64,000 bases of DNA, taken from Flavobacterium sp. LC2016-12 (GTDB taxonomy: Bacteria > Bacteroidota > Bacteroidia > Flavobacteriales > Flavobacteriaceae). This document shows, piece after piece, positions 24,810-33,315 of the stretch. The DNA is taken from positions 1-64,000 of the forward strand of contig NZ_JADKPT010000015.1 in assembly GCF_015351595.1 (NCBI RefSeq), given 5' to 3'. How positions within the stretch are numbered: the stretch's first letter is position 1; each line of letters opens with the position of its first letter. Both the position numbers and the translations under genes were made by a program. The notes under the pieces are model-generated. The model was given only the letters and a program-made list of their open reading frames with translations, ran no database searches and was not told where the DNA came from.

Positions 24810-26588
24810 ATGTCTGAACAATTAAAATCACAAGAAGAGTTTTTAGCAAATTTTAACTGGCATAACTTCCAAGAAGGAATTGATGCAGTAGATGAGAAAA
24901 ACTTACAAGAATTCGAAGAACTAGTTTCAAAAACTTTCATCGCTACAGATCAAGAAGAAGTAGTTGAAGGTGTAGTTGTTAGAATTACTGATAGAGACGT
25001 TATCGTTGATATCAACGCAAAATCGGAAGGTGTTATTTCTTTAAACGAATTCCGTTACAACCCAAACTTAAAAGTTGGTGACAAAGTAGAAGTATTAATC
25101 GACATCCGTGAGGATAAAACAGGTCAATTAGTATTATCTCACAGAAAAGCACGTACTATTAAATCATGGGATAGAGTTATTTCTGCAAATGAAACAGGAG
25201 AAATCGTTAATGGTTTTGTAAAATGCAGAACTAAAGGTGGTATGATCGTTGACGTTTTCGGAATTGAAGCTTTCTTACCTGGTTCTCAAATTGACGTTAA
25301 GCCAATTAGAGACTACGATGTATATGTAAACAAAATGATGGAATTCAAAGTGGTAAAAATTAACCACGAATTCAAAAACGTTGTTGTATCTCATAAAGCG
25401 CTTATCGAAGCTGATATCGAAGTACAGAAAAAAGAAATCATCGGTCAATTACAAAAAGGACAAGTATTAGAAGGTGTTGTTAAAAACATTACTTCTTATG
25501 GTGTGTTCATTGACTTAGGTGGTGTTGACGGATTAATTCACATTACTGACCTTTCTTGGAGTAGAATCAACCACCCAAGTGAAGTTCTTGAATTAGACCA
25601 AAAATTAAACGTTGTAATCCTTGATTTCGATGATGAGAAAACAAGAATTCAATTAGGATTGAAACAATTAAACGCTCACCCATGGGATGCTTTAGATGCT
25701 AATTTAACTATTGGTGATAAAGTAAAAGGTAAAGTAGTTGTAATCGCTGATTACGGTGCATTTATTGAAGTTGCTGAAGGTGTTGAAGGTTTAATCCACG
25801 TTTCTGAAATGTCATGGTCAACTCATTTACGTTCTGCTCAGGATTTCGTAAAAGTTGGAGATGTTGTTGAGGCTGTTATCTTAACTTTAGATAGAGATGA
25901 CCGTAAAATGTCATTAGGTATCAAACAATTGACTCAAGATCCATGGACTGACATTACTTCTAAATACCCAGTAGGTTCTAAACATACAGGTATCGTTAGA
26001 AACTTTACAAACTTTGGTATTTTCGTAGAATTAGAAGAAGGAATTGATGGATTAATTTACATCTCTGACTTATCTTGGACTAAGAAAATCAAACACCCAT
26101 CTGAATTTGTAAATGTTGGTGAGAAACTTGATGTAGTTGTATTAGAATTAGATGTTGAAGGACGTAAATTATCTTTAGGTCACAAACAAACTACTGCTAA
26201 TCCTTGGGATCAATACGAAGATTCTTTCGCTGTAGGAACTATCCACAATGGTGAAATTTCTGAAATCGTTGACAAAGGAGCTACTGTAGAATTCGGAGAT
26301 GATATCGTTGCTTTCATTCCTACTCGTCACCTTGAAAAAGAAGACGGAAAGAAATTGAAAAAAGGTGATACTGCTGATTTCAAAGTAATCGAATTCAATA
26401 AAGAATTCAAAAGAGTAGTTGCTTCTCACACTGCTATCTTCCGTGAAGAAGAAGAGAAAAACGTGAAAGCTGCAACTGAAAATACTTCATCTAACTCTAC
26501 TACTAATGCACCAGCTGCAACTTTAGGAGATAACAATGATGTATTAGCTGCATTAAAAGCTAAAATGGAAAAAACTGAGAAAAAATAA
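24810..26588 (+). CDS. rpsA: 30S ribosomal protein S1
   Basis: A 592-residue RNA-binding protein of the small ribosomal subunit. Six S1 OB-fold domains can be counted, starting near residues 48, 130, 213, 300, 388 and 473; domains 3-5 carry the best S1 cores ('GVFIDLGGVDGLIHITDLSW', 'YGAFIEVAEGVEGLIHVSEM'). The asparagine/threonine-rich tail after 560 is low complexity. Codon use has more C-ending codons (AAC, TTC, ATC) than the neighbours, as expected for a highly expressed gene. It has its own promoter, a long leader and a strong terminator. S1 is thought to aid initiation where Shine-Dalgarno sequences are rare. Confidence 0.96.
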   Translation: MSEQLKSQEEFLANFNWHNFQEGIDAVDEKNLQEFEELVSKTFIATDQEEVVEGVVVRITDRDVIVDINAKSEGVISLNEFRYNPNLKVGDKVEVLIDIREDKTGQLVLSHRKARTIKSWDRVISANETGEIVNGFVKCRTKGGMIVDVFGIEAFLPGSQIDVKPIRDYDVYVNKMMEFKVVKINHEFKNVVVSHKALIEADIEVQKKEIIGQLQKGQVLEGVVKNITSYGVFIDLGGVDGLIHITDLSWSRINHPSEVLELDQKLNVVILDFDDEKTRIQLGLKQLNAHPWDALDANLTIGDKVKGKVVVIADYGAFIEVAEGVEGLIHVSEMSWSTHLRSAQDFVKVGDVVEAVILTLDRDDRKMSLGIKQLTQDPWTDITSKYPVGSKHTGIVRNFTNFGIFVELEEGIDGLIYISDLSWTKKIKHPSEFVNVGEKLDVVVLELDVEGRKLSLGHKQTTANPWDQYEDSFAVGTIHNGEISEIVDKGATVEFGDDIVAFIPTRHLEKEDGKKLKKGDTADFKVIEFNKEFKRVVASHTAIFREEEEKNVKAATENTSSNSTTNAPAATLGDNNDVLAALKAKMEKTEKK

Positions 26589-26610
26589 TTCTTAGTTTCC
26601 TCTAAATAGA

Positions 26611-26640
26611 AAGTCCCACAGTAATGTGGGACTTTTTTTT
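26611..26640 (+). terminator. terminator after rpsA
   Basis: A perfect 10-base stem, AAGTCCCACA (26611-26620) with TGTGGGACTT (26625-26634), has a GTAA tetraloop and is followed by T8. A textbook Rho-independent terminator. Confidence 0.9.
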
Positions 26641-26648
26641 GTTTATTT

Positions 26649-26691
26649 GTTCCAGGTTTCAGGTTTTGTTTTGTTTCAGGTTTCAAGTCCC
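26649..26691. repeat. TTTCAGGTTTCA-type simple repeat
   Basis: Tandem words CAGGTTTCAGGTTTTG and GTTTCAGGTTTCAAG recur here; related words lie at 38509-38534 (inverse) and 39290-39324. They look like short dispersed repeats with no coding role. Confidence 0.45.
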
Positions 26692-26785
26692 CTGTGTTGC
26701 GTTTGCCTGTTCGGACGTTCCGAAGTTTTGATAGAGAGTGTTTCCTAATTGGAATTTGGAGTTTAAAAATTGGAATTTGTTTTTC

Positions 26786-26865
26786 AGGAGCTATTTCCAG
26801 CTATCATTCCAAATCTTTTGCGCCGAACCCCGGCACAAAAGGATTTTCTCTTCTATCTAGGCTAT
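26786..26865 (-). repeat. dispersed intergenic repeat, inverse orientation
   Basis: AGGAGCTATTTCCAGCTATC...CTTCTATCTAGGCTA corresponds to the reverse complement of the element at 24528-24602 at both ends. The interior is a stronger hairpin, CTTTTGCGCCG-aacc-CCGGCACAAAAG, with one G-U type change. It fills most of the gap between rpsA and the ExbD-like genes. Confidence 0.6.
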
Positions 26866-26892
26866 GGCAGTCATTTTCAAAAGAAGGTTTGA

Positions 26893-27432
26893 TTATTTTG
26901 CTGCTAATAATTTTGATTCTTCAGGAGTGAATTCATTGACAATTGCATATGTACCAATTTGTGCAATTGCCATTTCATCTAAAATATCTACCAAATTTTT
27001 AAAATTTGACTTTTTGCTCGGTTTTATAATTACAATTGGACCGTTTCTCGGTCTTCCAATTTTAGTCGAATGTTCGCGAATAATTTTATTTTTAATTGCT
27101 AGTTCTTTTCTGATTCCATTTTTACCGTAGCTTAAAATTTTGGGATTTTCTAACGAATAAAATAAAGGCCCGGAATAAGTAACTATTTTATCATTTTCAT
27201 CAAGTAAAATAGTTATTAAACGTTCGTCAGCTCCTAAACCACATTGTATAATGTGACTCCATTTGTCTTCGTAATATTTTTCAGGCAAACTTAAATCCAT
27301 AACTTTTGGCTTAGACAATTCACCTACAACCATAAAAAATATAATCAACAAAAACGAAACGCTGACCATAGCAGTTAAATCAACTCTTGTGCTTAACTTT
27401 TTACTTCTTATTTTTTTAGGTAGATTTTCCAT
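26893..27432 (-). CDS. ExbD-like membrane protein, copy 1
   Basis: A 179-residue protein with one N-terminal membrane helix (about 20-38) and a periplasmic domain, the ExbD/TolR layout. ExbD proteins work with ExbB and TonB to turn proton flow into force at the outer membrane. In the helix, 'LTAMVSVSFLLIIFF' aligns with the ExbD pattern TPxxDxxLxLLIIF, but the aspartate needed for proton flow is serine (about residue 25). The C-terminal part 'VIIKPSKKSNFKNLVDILDEM' is conserved between the two copies. No exbB lies nearby. It is the second gene of a pair, 11 bases after copy 2. Confidence 0.82.
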   Translation of the reverse strand: MENLPKKIRSKKLSTRVDLTAMVSVSFLLIIFFMVVGELSKPKVMDLSLPEKYYEDKWSHIIQCGLGADERLITILLDENDKIVTYSGPLFYSLENPKILSYGKNGIRKELAIKNKIIREHSTKIGRPRNGPIVIIKPSKKSNFKNLVDILDEMAIAQIGTYAIVNEFTPEESKLLAAK

Positions 27433-27443
27433 GGTTTAAATGT

Positions 27444-27968
27444 TTATTTAGAAGCTAATAATTTTGATTCTTCTACAGTGTATTCGTCTACAATAGCATA
27501 CGTATCAATTTTTGCAATTTTCATTTCATCCAAGATGTCAACTAAATTTTTATAGTTGCATTTCTTGCTTGGTTTGATAATTACAATAACACCACTTTTT
27601 GGTTTACCCATTGAGGTCATATATTCTTGTATTTGTTTCTTTTTAAGAAATACTTCTTTTCGAATACCACCTTCTTCAAAATTAACTTTTTTAGGTTTCT
27701 CAATTGGATATGATAATAAACCAGAATAAGTAATTATTTTATCGTTATCATCTAGTAAAATTGTGTACAAGCGATTACCATCAATACATCCCGCTGGGCC
27801 ACAATCTGGATCTTTATCTGGTAAAGCAAAATCCATTGCTTTCGGCTTAGCCAGCTCAATAGTTACCATAAAAAATATAATTAACAAAAATGAAACGCTG
27901 ACCATAGCGGTTAAATCAACTCTTGTACTTAATTTTTTGCTTCTTACTTTTTTAGGTAAATTTTCCAT
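27444..27968 (-). CDS. ExbD-like membrane protein, copy 2
   Basis: A 174-residue tandem paralogue of copy 1. The first 35 residues are almost identical, including the serine in place of the membrane aspartate. The periplasmic middle differs ('CGPAGCIDGNRLYTILLDD'), holding two cysteines five residues apart (near 54 and 58) where copy 1 has one, while the C-terminal 'IVIIKPSKKCNYKNLVDIL' is kept. It is transcribed first, with copy 1 following after 11 bases. It may form a heterodimer with copy 1; that is inference from the pairing, as ExbD works as a dimer in known motors. Confidence 0.82.
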   Translation of the reverse strand: MENLPKKVRSKKLSTRVDLTAMVSVSFLLIIFFMVTIELAKPKAMDFALPDKDPDCGPAGCIDGNRLYTILLDDNDKIITYSGLLSYPIEKPKKVNFEEGGIRKEVFLKKKQIQEYMTSMGKPKSGVIVIIKPSKKCNYKNLVDILDEMKIAKIDTYAIVDEYTVEESKLLASK

Positions 27969-28179
27969 AATGAATCAATTTGGTCACTAAAGTTAGTAAT
28001 AAAAGTAATACAATAAGAATGTCGATTTACAAAATATTTAAAAATAAATTCACGAATTAATATGTTGTTTTACAGTTGTTTTTGAGGTTTTTTCAATGGT
28101 TTGAAAACTTTTTTAAATTTTTCATAAAACCAAATCGAAAACAATCCCGTAAATGAGCTTATAACTTAAAAATATAATT

Positions 28180-28734
28180 ATGAAAACTAGAAAATTTTTA
28201 GCCGTATCAATCTTAACACTTGGATTTGCATTTACATCTTTTGCACAAAAAACAGTAATGGTTGGTGGAGCTGCAATGTATCCAAATAAAAATATTGTGG
28301 AGAATGCCGTAAACTCAAAAGACCACACCACATTGGTTGCTGCTGTAAAAGCTGCAGGTTTAGTAGAAACATTACAAAGTAAAGGACCATTCACTGTTTT
28401 TGCCCCAACAAATGAAGCATTCGATAAATTACCAGCTGGAACTGTTGAAACATTATTAAAACCAGAGAATATCAAAACATTGCAAACCATCTTAACCTAT
28501 CATGTCGTTGCAGGAAAAATGAACTCCTCTGATATTGCAAAAGCAATTAAAATGGGTAAAGGAAAAGCAACTCTTAAAACAGTAAGCGGTGGAACTTTAA
28601 CTGCCTGGATGGACGGTGCAGCTCTTTACATTAGCGACGAAATTGGTAACAAATCTAAAGTTACAATTGCAGATGTCAATCAATCTAATGGTGTAATTCA
28701 TGTAGTTGATACTGTTTTATTGCCTAAAATGTAA
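28180..28734 (+). CDS. secreted fasciclin (FAS1) domain protein
   Basis: A 184-residue protein with signal peptide MKTRKFLAVSILTLGFAFTSFAQ and a single FAS1 domain (about 42-184). The two conserved FAS1 boxes are visible: 'GPFTVFAPTNEAFDKLP' (H1) and the closing 'SNGVIHVVDTVLLP' (H2), with the 'YHVV' motif between. FAS1 domains mediate adhesion or matrix binding; the partner is unknown. It is a single-gene unit ending in a bidirectional terminator shared with the EamA gene. Confidence 0.92.
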   Translation: MKTRKFLAVSILTLGFAFTSFAQKTVMVGGAAMYPNKNIVENAVNSKDHTTLVAAVKAAGLVETLQSKGPFTVFAPTNEAFDKLPAGTVETLLKPENIKTLQTILTYHVVAGKMNSSDIAKAIKMGKGKATLKTVSGGTLTAWMDGAALYISDEIGNKSKVTIADVNQSNGVIHVVDTVLLPKM

Positions 28735-28757
28735 TGTTTGTGCAATTCCCAAATAAC

Positions 28758-28800
28758 AAAAATTCCAAATCCCAACTTTAAATTGGAGTTTGGAATTTTT
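28758..28800. terminator. bidirectional terminator between fasciclin and EamA genes
   Basis: AAAAATTCCAAAtCCCAA pairs with TTGGagTTTGGAATTTTT. A and T runs on the two sides let it stop transcription from both convergent genes. Confidence 0.75.
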
Positions 28801-28820
28801 ATTTTTGAGATTTTATACTT

Positions 28821-29666
28821 TTATCTTTTAGCAGTTAAAGTCGATCCGGCAGAAGCAACAACTACACAAACAACAGCTAAAATTTCATAAAAACTTAAAT
28901 TTTCCTGCAAGAATATAAAAGCACAAATTGCTGCTGCTGCGGGTTCTAAGCTCATTAAAATACTAAAAGTACGAGGAGGAAGCTGGCCTAAAGCTTTCAT
29001 TTCTAAAGTGAATGGAATAGCACTAGACAAAAGAGCGAGTGCAGCTCCCATACCCAAAAACTGTGGGGTAAGATTGGCTAATCCGTTTTCGTAAAAGCCA
29101 AATGGTAATATTAAAATTGCAGCAAACAACATTCCTGTGGCAACTGCTTGACCATCGTGCATGATCTTAGAAATTTTTCCGCCCAAAATAATATAAGCAG
29201 CCCAAAGTGCACCAGCTAGAAGAGCAAAAAACACTCCTAATAAATCTACTCTGTCGTTTGACCATGGTGCAATTAAAACGATACCTAAACCGGCCAGTAT
29301 TACCCAACAATAATCTATCAGACGTGTTGATCCAATTATGGCTACTAATAACGGTCCCATAAATTCTAAAGTTACTGCCAGACCAATCGGAATTCTTTCA
29401 ATAGCTAAATAAAAAATTAAATTCATAGCACCTAATGTCAAACCATACGGAGCTACAATTTTCCATTGATTAGGTTTGATTTGCTTTAAGTTTGGTCGGT
29501 ATGCAAAAAGTAAAATTATAGCCGAAATTCCAATTCTTAGAGAAGCTGTTCCCGCCGCTCCAATTGCCGGAAACAGCGTTTTGGCAATAGCTGCACCACA
29601 TTGTACGCTGATAATAGCTAATAGTACTGCGGGGACAGGAGGAAGGTTGAATTCTTTATTTTTCAT
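28821..29666 (-). CDS. EamA family (DMT) transporter
   Basis: A 281-residue membrane protein with ten predicted helices in two EamA repeats of five. It looks like the RhtA-type branch ('QCGAAIAKTLFPAIGAAGTASLRIG' region; 'PLLVAIIGSTRLIDY'; 'YIILGGKISKIMHDGQAVATGM'). RhtA exports threonine and homoserine in E. coli; for this protein metabolite efflux is likely but the substrate is open. A TAGTTTTG box on the minus strand at 29686-29693 may be its promoter, giving a leader of only about 10-15 bases. Confidence 0.88.
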   Translation of the reverse strand: MKNKEFNLPPVPAVLLAIISVQCGAAIAKTLFPAIGAAGTASLRIGISAIILLFAYRPNLKQIKPNQWKIVAPYGLTLGAMNLIFYLAIERIPIGLAVTLEFMGPLLVAIIGSTRLIDYCWVILAGLGIVLIAPWSNDRVDLLGVFFALLAGALWAAYIILGGKISKIMHDGQAVATGMLFAAILILPFGFYENGLANLTPQFLGMGAALALLSSAIPFTLEMKALGQLPPRTFSILMSLEPAAAAICAFIFLQENLSFYEILAVVCVVVASAGSTLTAKR

Positions 29667-29781
29667 GAGGAATTGAAATGGACTGCAAAACTACGAAATA
29701 AGTTTTGAAGGATATATTTCAATACTATTCAATTAGGAAAAATGTGTTACAAAAAATCAACTAAAAAAAGCAAATTGTATT

Positions 29782-29922
29782 TTATTCTAAAGCACGTTTC
29801 GTTACATAGGCACGATAACCAATAATTGCCATCTGCCATTTTTTTGCTTTAGAAATGTCTAGTCCTTGTTTTGTAAAACTTGGTAATAGGGCTTTATTTA
29901 TTTTGGCTAAAATTTTAAACAT
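29782..29922 (-). CDS. 46-residue conserved-looking basic mini-protein
   Basis: A small gene encoding MFKILAKINKALLPSFTKQG followed by 26 more residues ending 'YVTKRALE'. It is strongly basic with a hydrophobic centre ('MAIIGYRAYV'). From memory, similar 45-50 residue proteins occur in many Flavobacteriia, sometimes labelled SsrA-binding protein by mistake; I cannot verify this here. Support is the full promoter: TATCTTTG on the minus strand at 29939-29946 with TTTG 23 bases further upstream (29970-29973), giving a leader of about 10 bases. The function is unknown. It fills an otherwise empty 330-base gap between two minus-strand genes. Confidence 0.62.
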   Translation of the reverse strand: MFKILAKINKALLPSFTKQGLDISKAKKWQMAIIGYRAYVTKRALE

Positions 29923-29938
29923 AGTAGGTTTGTTTTTT

Positions 29939-29973
29939 CAAAGATATAAAAAAAGACTTTGTTAAAATACAAA
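29939..29973 (-). promoter_or_regulatory. promoter of the 46-residue mini-gene
   Basis: On the minus strand TATCTTTG (29946-29939) fits TAnnTTTG, with TTTG at 29973-29970, 23 bases upstream. It overlaps the terminator of the serine hydrolase gene. Confidence 0.45.
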
Positions 29974-29980
29974 GTCTTTT
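29951..29980 (-). terminator. terminator after the serine hydrolase gene
   Basis: AAAAGACTTTGT (29951-29962) and ACAAAGTCTTTT (29969-29980) form a perfect 12-base stem, followed on the minus strand by a T run. It lies 20 bases beyond the stop at 30000. Confidence 0.8.
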
Positions 29981-29999
29981 AACAACAAATAAGTTCTGC

Positions 30000-31439
30000 T
30001 TATTCAATTTTTAAAACTAAGTTTTTATCTGGTCCATTTTCTATATTTAAAGCATTTGGAGGTGCTTCAATCCAACCAGTTTTATTGATTACAAATTTAA
30101 ACATGTGGATTTTATCTTTTTCAAATTGATTTTTTGGGATCGAGAATACAAAAGTATTTTTGTTTTTTCGGTTCATTTGATACTTTTTATCATTTGGGTT
30201 CCAATTATCAAAAGAACCTGCTATAGATACACTTTTTATTAAATTAGCATTTAGTGATTTATCGTGTTCATAAGAGAAAATAATATTATCATCGACAATT
30301 TTATAGCCATAAACCTCTTTTTTAGAATCATTTTTTGAAAGTAAATTTTGCGATAAATTTACAACAGCAGTTCCTAATGCATTGGCCGTTTTTTCACTAC
30401 TGGTATTTACGATGATTGAAATTCCTAAATTACGTTCCGGATAAATCAATAACATATTTTGGGTTCCGAATGCACCTCCATGTTTCCAGCAATTTCTGCC
30501 ATTATCATCCACTTGAATATTATCCCAAAAATATCCGTTCCAATCAGTATCAGAATTTAGGAGATTTCTTTGCGATTCAGTAATAGTTTTATTTTTGGTA
30601 TCTAATTCAAAAGCAATAAATTTAACCATGTCATTTAAAGTAGATTTTAAATATCCTGCTGCACCCCAAAGATTATCAGACAGGTTAGGCATCAACTTAC
30701 CATTACCGTTATAACCATTGGCAACAACAGTGTTTTTGTCTATAGATAATCGCGTTGATGTCATATTTAGTTTTGACAAAATATTTTCTTGTAGCAGCGT
30801 TTCATAACTTTTATGATATATATTTTCTAAAATATGTGCGGCCAACTGAACACTCCCGTTACTGTATTTAAATTTTGTTCCTGGTAAAGTATCCAATTGA
30901 ATTGTTCTTAAATCTGCAAAGAATTTTTCTCTGGAATATGTTTCATCCATTTTTTTAAAATCAATATAACTACTGTCGCTAGGGTTTTTCCTGAATTTTG
31001 AATTATCAGGTAAATCTTTATTGAAACCACTTTTAAAAGAAACTAAATCTTTAATTCTTATTGGATGTCCCTGATATTCTAAATTCGGATAAGAACCTGT
31101 AATGTATTTTCTAATGTCATCGTCTAAACTTATTTTATGATCAACAACAGCTTGAGCTATCAATAAACCTGTAAATAATTTGGTAATCGACGCAACTTCA
31201 AAAACGGTATTATTATTTGCTTGATTACCTTTTCCTTTGTCTATTTCGCCATAATGCTTGGTATAAGTTTTCCCATCTTTTACAATACCAATGGAGGCCG
31301 AATTAGCTTTTGAAGTTTCTAATAACTTTTTAGCAGTATGATCCATTAATTCAATGATTTCTTTTTCAGAAATTGTTACTTGCTGTGCCCAACAAGAAAA
31401 AGTAAGGAGCAGGAACAGTACTAAAATTATTTTTTTCAT
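30000..31439 (-). CDS. secreted serine hydrolase (beta-lactamase/S12) with C-terminal E-set domain
   Basis: A 479-residue exported protein (signal MKKIILVLFLLLTFSCWAQ). The serine hydrolase domain (25-370) has the class C-like triad of motifs: S84-x-x-K87 in 'FEVASITKLF', Y192-x-N194 in 'KYSNGS', and H320-G-G in 'WKHGGAFG'. The C-terminal part (about 385-479), 'SVSIAGSFDNWNPNDKKYQM', resembles the early-set/CBM48 (AMPK glycogen-binding) fold, an unusual partner. Substrates in this family range from esters to D-amino peptides; resistance to beta-lactams is not implied. It follows the BlaI/M56 cassette on the same strand, 113 bases beyond it across a terminator. Confidence 0.88.
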   Translation of the reverse strand: MKKIILVLFLLLTFSCWAQQVTISEKEIIELMDHTAKKLLETSKANSASIGIVKDGKTYTKHYGEIDKGKGNQANNNTVFEVASITKLFTGLLIAQAVVDHKISLDDDIRKYITGSYPNLEYQGHPIRIKDLVSFKSGFNKDLPDNSKFRKNPSDSSYIDFKKMDETYSREKFFADLRTIQLDTLPGTKFKYSNGSVQLAAHILENIYHKSYETLLQENILSKLNMTSTRLSIDKNTVVANGYNGNGKLMPNLSDNLWGAAGYLKSTLNDMVKFIAFELDTKNKTITESQRNLLNSDTDWNGYFWDNIQVDDNGRNCWKHGGAFGTQNMLLIYPERNLGISIIVNTSSEKTANALGTAVVNLSQNLLSKNDSKKEVYGYKIVDDNIIFSYEHDKSLNANLIKSVSIAGSFDNWNPNDKKYQMNRKNKNTFVFSIPKNQFEKDKIHMFKFVINKTGWIEAPPNALNIENGPDKNLVLKIE

Positions 31440-31500
31440 TTTGTAAACATCTTAGATTACTAACTAGATTATTTTTTTGATTTTGATAGGTATTTAAAAT

Positions 31501-31533
31501 ATAAAACCAGTGTTTTTTGTACACTGGTTTTAT
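31501..31533 (-). terminator. terminator after the BlaI/M56 cassette
   Basis: ATAAAACCAGTGT (31501-31513) and ACACTGGTTTTAT (31521-31533) are perfect inverted repeats between the M56 gene and the serine hydrolase gene. Confidence 0.75.
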
Positions 31534-31552
31534 ATTTTAAATTCTTTAGGAG

Positions 31553-33310
31553 TTAAGATTTTTTGCTTTCTTTCTCCATTTTCTTCATTTCTTTTTCATA
31601 AGCTTTCATATCCTTTTCGTAAGCTTTCATGCTTTTCTCATATTCTTTCATGTCTCTTCCAACGGTTTCTTCTATGTACTTTCCGTACTTTTCCATCTCA
31701 ACGCTGAATTTTTCCATGGCAATTTCATACTTTTCCATATCCTTGCCATATAGAGCTTCATGTTTAGACATTATTTCATCTACTTGTTTTTCGTAAGCAG
31801 ATAATTCTGGCTCAAAAGCTTCCATTTTTTTCTCAAATTCGGACATATCTTTTTCAAATTTAGCCATAGCTACTTTGTCTCTTGGATTTGCTGGTGGTGC
31901 CGGAGCTTTTGGCATTTTAGACATATCGATAGTCGGTAATTTTGGCATAGATCCTCCAGGAAAAGCTGGTGCGATAGGCGCAGCTGGAGGAGCTATTGAA
32001 CCAACTCTAACAGGTGGTGCTGGTGGAGCAGGAGGCGTAACATGCATATTATCAACATCTGCACCATCAACTTCATCAACATCTGCAACGCGATCCTGAA
32101 GCATCATGGAGTCGTTTGGTTCACCATCTGTAACAACGCCAATTTTTTTGACATTATCGTCGTTAGTTGATACTACAAGACCAAAGCTTTTTATTGCCTC
32201 GTCTCCATCTATCTCAATGGTTTGAACCTCATGAGTCCCTTTTTTAATGTTCATTTTGATGGCTGTCAATTCCTTAGCTGTATTTCTTTTCACATTCGAT
32301 ATAGCAACATCAAAATCGTGCTTTTGCTTTATTTTTTCAGAGATTACTTTTAATTCCTGATCTGTTGTTGTTTTTTCGATTTTGTAAACATCATCTGATG
32401 TAGCTGTAGTAACTTCCTGATTTTCTTTTTTCTCTTGTGCTATGATTTCTATTTGAAATAAAAATACAAATGCAGCAAGTGCCGGAATTATGGTGCAATA
32501 CTTCCAGTAATTTGTTTTTTTTGATTGATTTTTGTTTAACATGACAATTCGTTTTTTGATTAATGATTGATAAAAATGATTGGTGATGGCAACACAAGTT
32601 TCATGCGTTGTTATTTTTAAAAGCGTGTATTGGTACGCTTTTTTGTCTGATATTTTTTTGGCAGCTTCACTGTCGGCGATGAACTCAAGATTTTGAAGAA
32701 TTGCCTTTTTGTATAACCAAATAATAGGATTGAACCAAAATAGCACACAAAAAATTCTCGAAATAATGACATCAACAGTATGATTTTGATCGCTATGCAC
32801 TTTTTCGTGCTCAATGATACTTTCTAATTCTGATGCCGTAAACATTGATGAGTTGTAAACGATATAATCAAAATAAGAAAAGGGTGCAATATTTTCCTCA
32901 ATATCTATAAATTTAAAATCTTCTTCTTGTTGTACTTGTTTGCCTTTTAAAACAGAATTCAAACTGTAAAAATCAGCAGCAAACTTTATGATAAGAGCCA
33001 GAAATCCAATACCATAAACAATAAGCGCAACATAATTCCAATCGATTTCAAAGGTTTCTTCCGGAATAGTATTAGCATGTGGAATATAACCAGCAGCATA
33101 ATCCATAACAGCAGGCACTGGAGTAGGATCGACCCACACAATTTTGGTGTAAACCACAAAAGGTAAAACTACTGAAGTGATAAGACCGGCTAATAAAAAC
33201 CATCTGTTGCTATTGAAAAAAGTTTCTTTACGAAGTAAAAAAAAGTAAGCGCAGTAAAATAATACTAATAATCCGCTTGATTTGGCTATAAAAGTGAAAA
33301 GTGCTTCCAT
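31553..33310 (-). CDS. M56 (BlaR1-like) membrane metallopeptidase with proline-rich coiled-coil tail
   Basis: A 585-residue protein. Membrane helices lie near 4-26, 37-58, 92-112, 184-203 and 270-290. The zinc motif HEKVH (H168, E169, H172) with E209 in 'NLEFIAD' is the gluzincin site of the BlaR1/MecR1 family, which cleaves a cognate BlaI repressor. There is no penicillin-binding sensor domain. After the last helix comes a periplasmic domain ('VYKIEKTTTDQELK'), a proline/alanine-rich hinge (425-475) and a charged coiled coil made of repeats such as 'MKAYEKDMKAYEKEM'. Its blaI-like gene lies 5 bases upstream. The adjoining cassette is a diverged duplicate. Confidence 0.87.
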   Translation of the reverse strand: MEALFTFIAKSSGLLVLFYCAYFFLLRKETFFNSNRWFLLAGLITSVVLPFVVYTKIVWVDPTPVPAVMDYAAGYIPHANTIPEETFEIDWNYVALIVYGIGFLALIIKFAADFYSLNSVLKGKQVQQEEDFKFIDIEENIAPFSYFDYIVYNSSMFTASELESIIEHEKVHSDQNHTVDVIISRIFCVLFWFNPIIWLYKKAILQNLEFIADSEAAKKISDKKAYQYTLLKITTHETCVAITNHFYQSLIKKRIVMLNKNQSKKTNYWKYCTIIPALAAFVFLFQIEIIAQEKKENQEVTTATSDDVYKIEKTTTDQELKVISEKIKQKHDFDVAISNVKRNTAKELTAIKMNIKKGTHEVQTIEIDGDEAIKSFGLVVSTNDDNVKKIGVVTDGEPNDSMMLQDRVADVDEVDGADVDNMHVTPPAPPAPPVRVGSIAPPAAPIAPAFPGGSMPKLPTIDMSKMPKAPAPPANPRDKVAMAKFEKDMSEFEKKMEAFEPELSAYEKQVDEIMSKHEALYGKDMEKYEIAMEKFSVEMEKYGKYIEETVGRDMKEYEKSMKAYEKDMKAYEKEMKKMEKESKKS

Positions 33311-33315
33311 AATGC

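Noticed and set aside
31462..31466. Lone AACTA before the serine hydrolase gene as a BlaI site
   Set aside because: A single 5-base half-site is expected by chance in AT-rich DNA and no partner TAGTT lies at the required spacing.
31875..32099. Glycine/alanine-rich plus-strand open frame
   Set aside because: It is the complement of the proline-rich hinge of the M56 gene; the composition follows from that.
32391..32597. Out-of-frame open frame in the intact M56 gene
   Set aside because: It repeats the shadow frame seen before the A10 run in the other copy and ends shortly afterwards; it is not a frameshift here.
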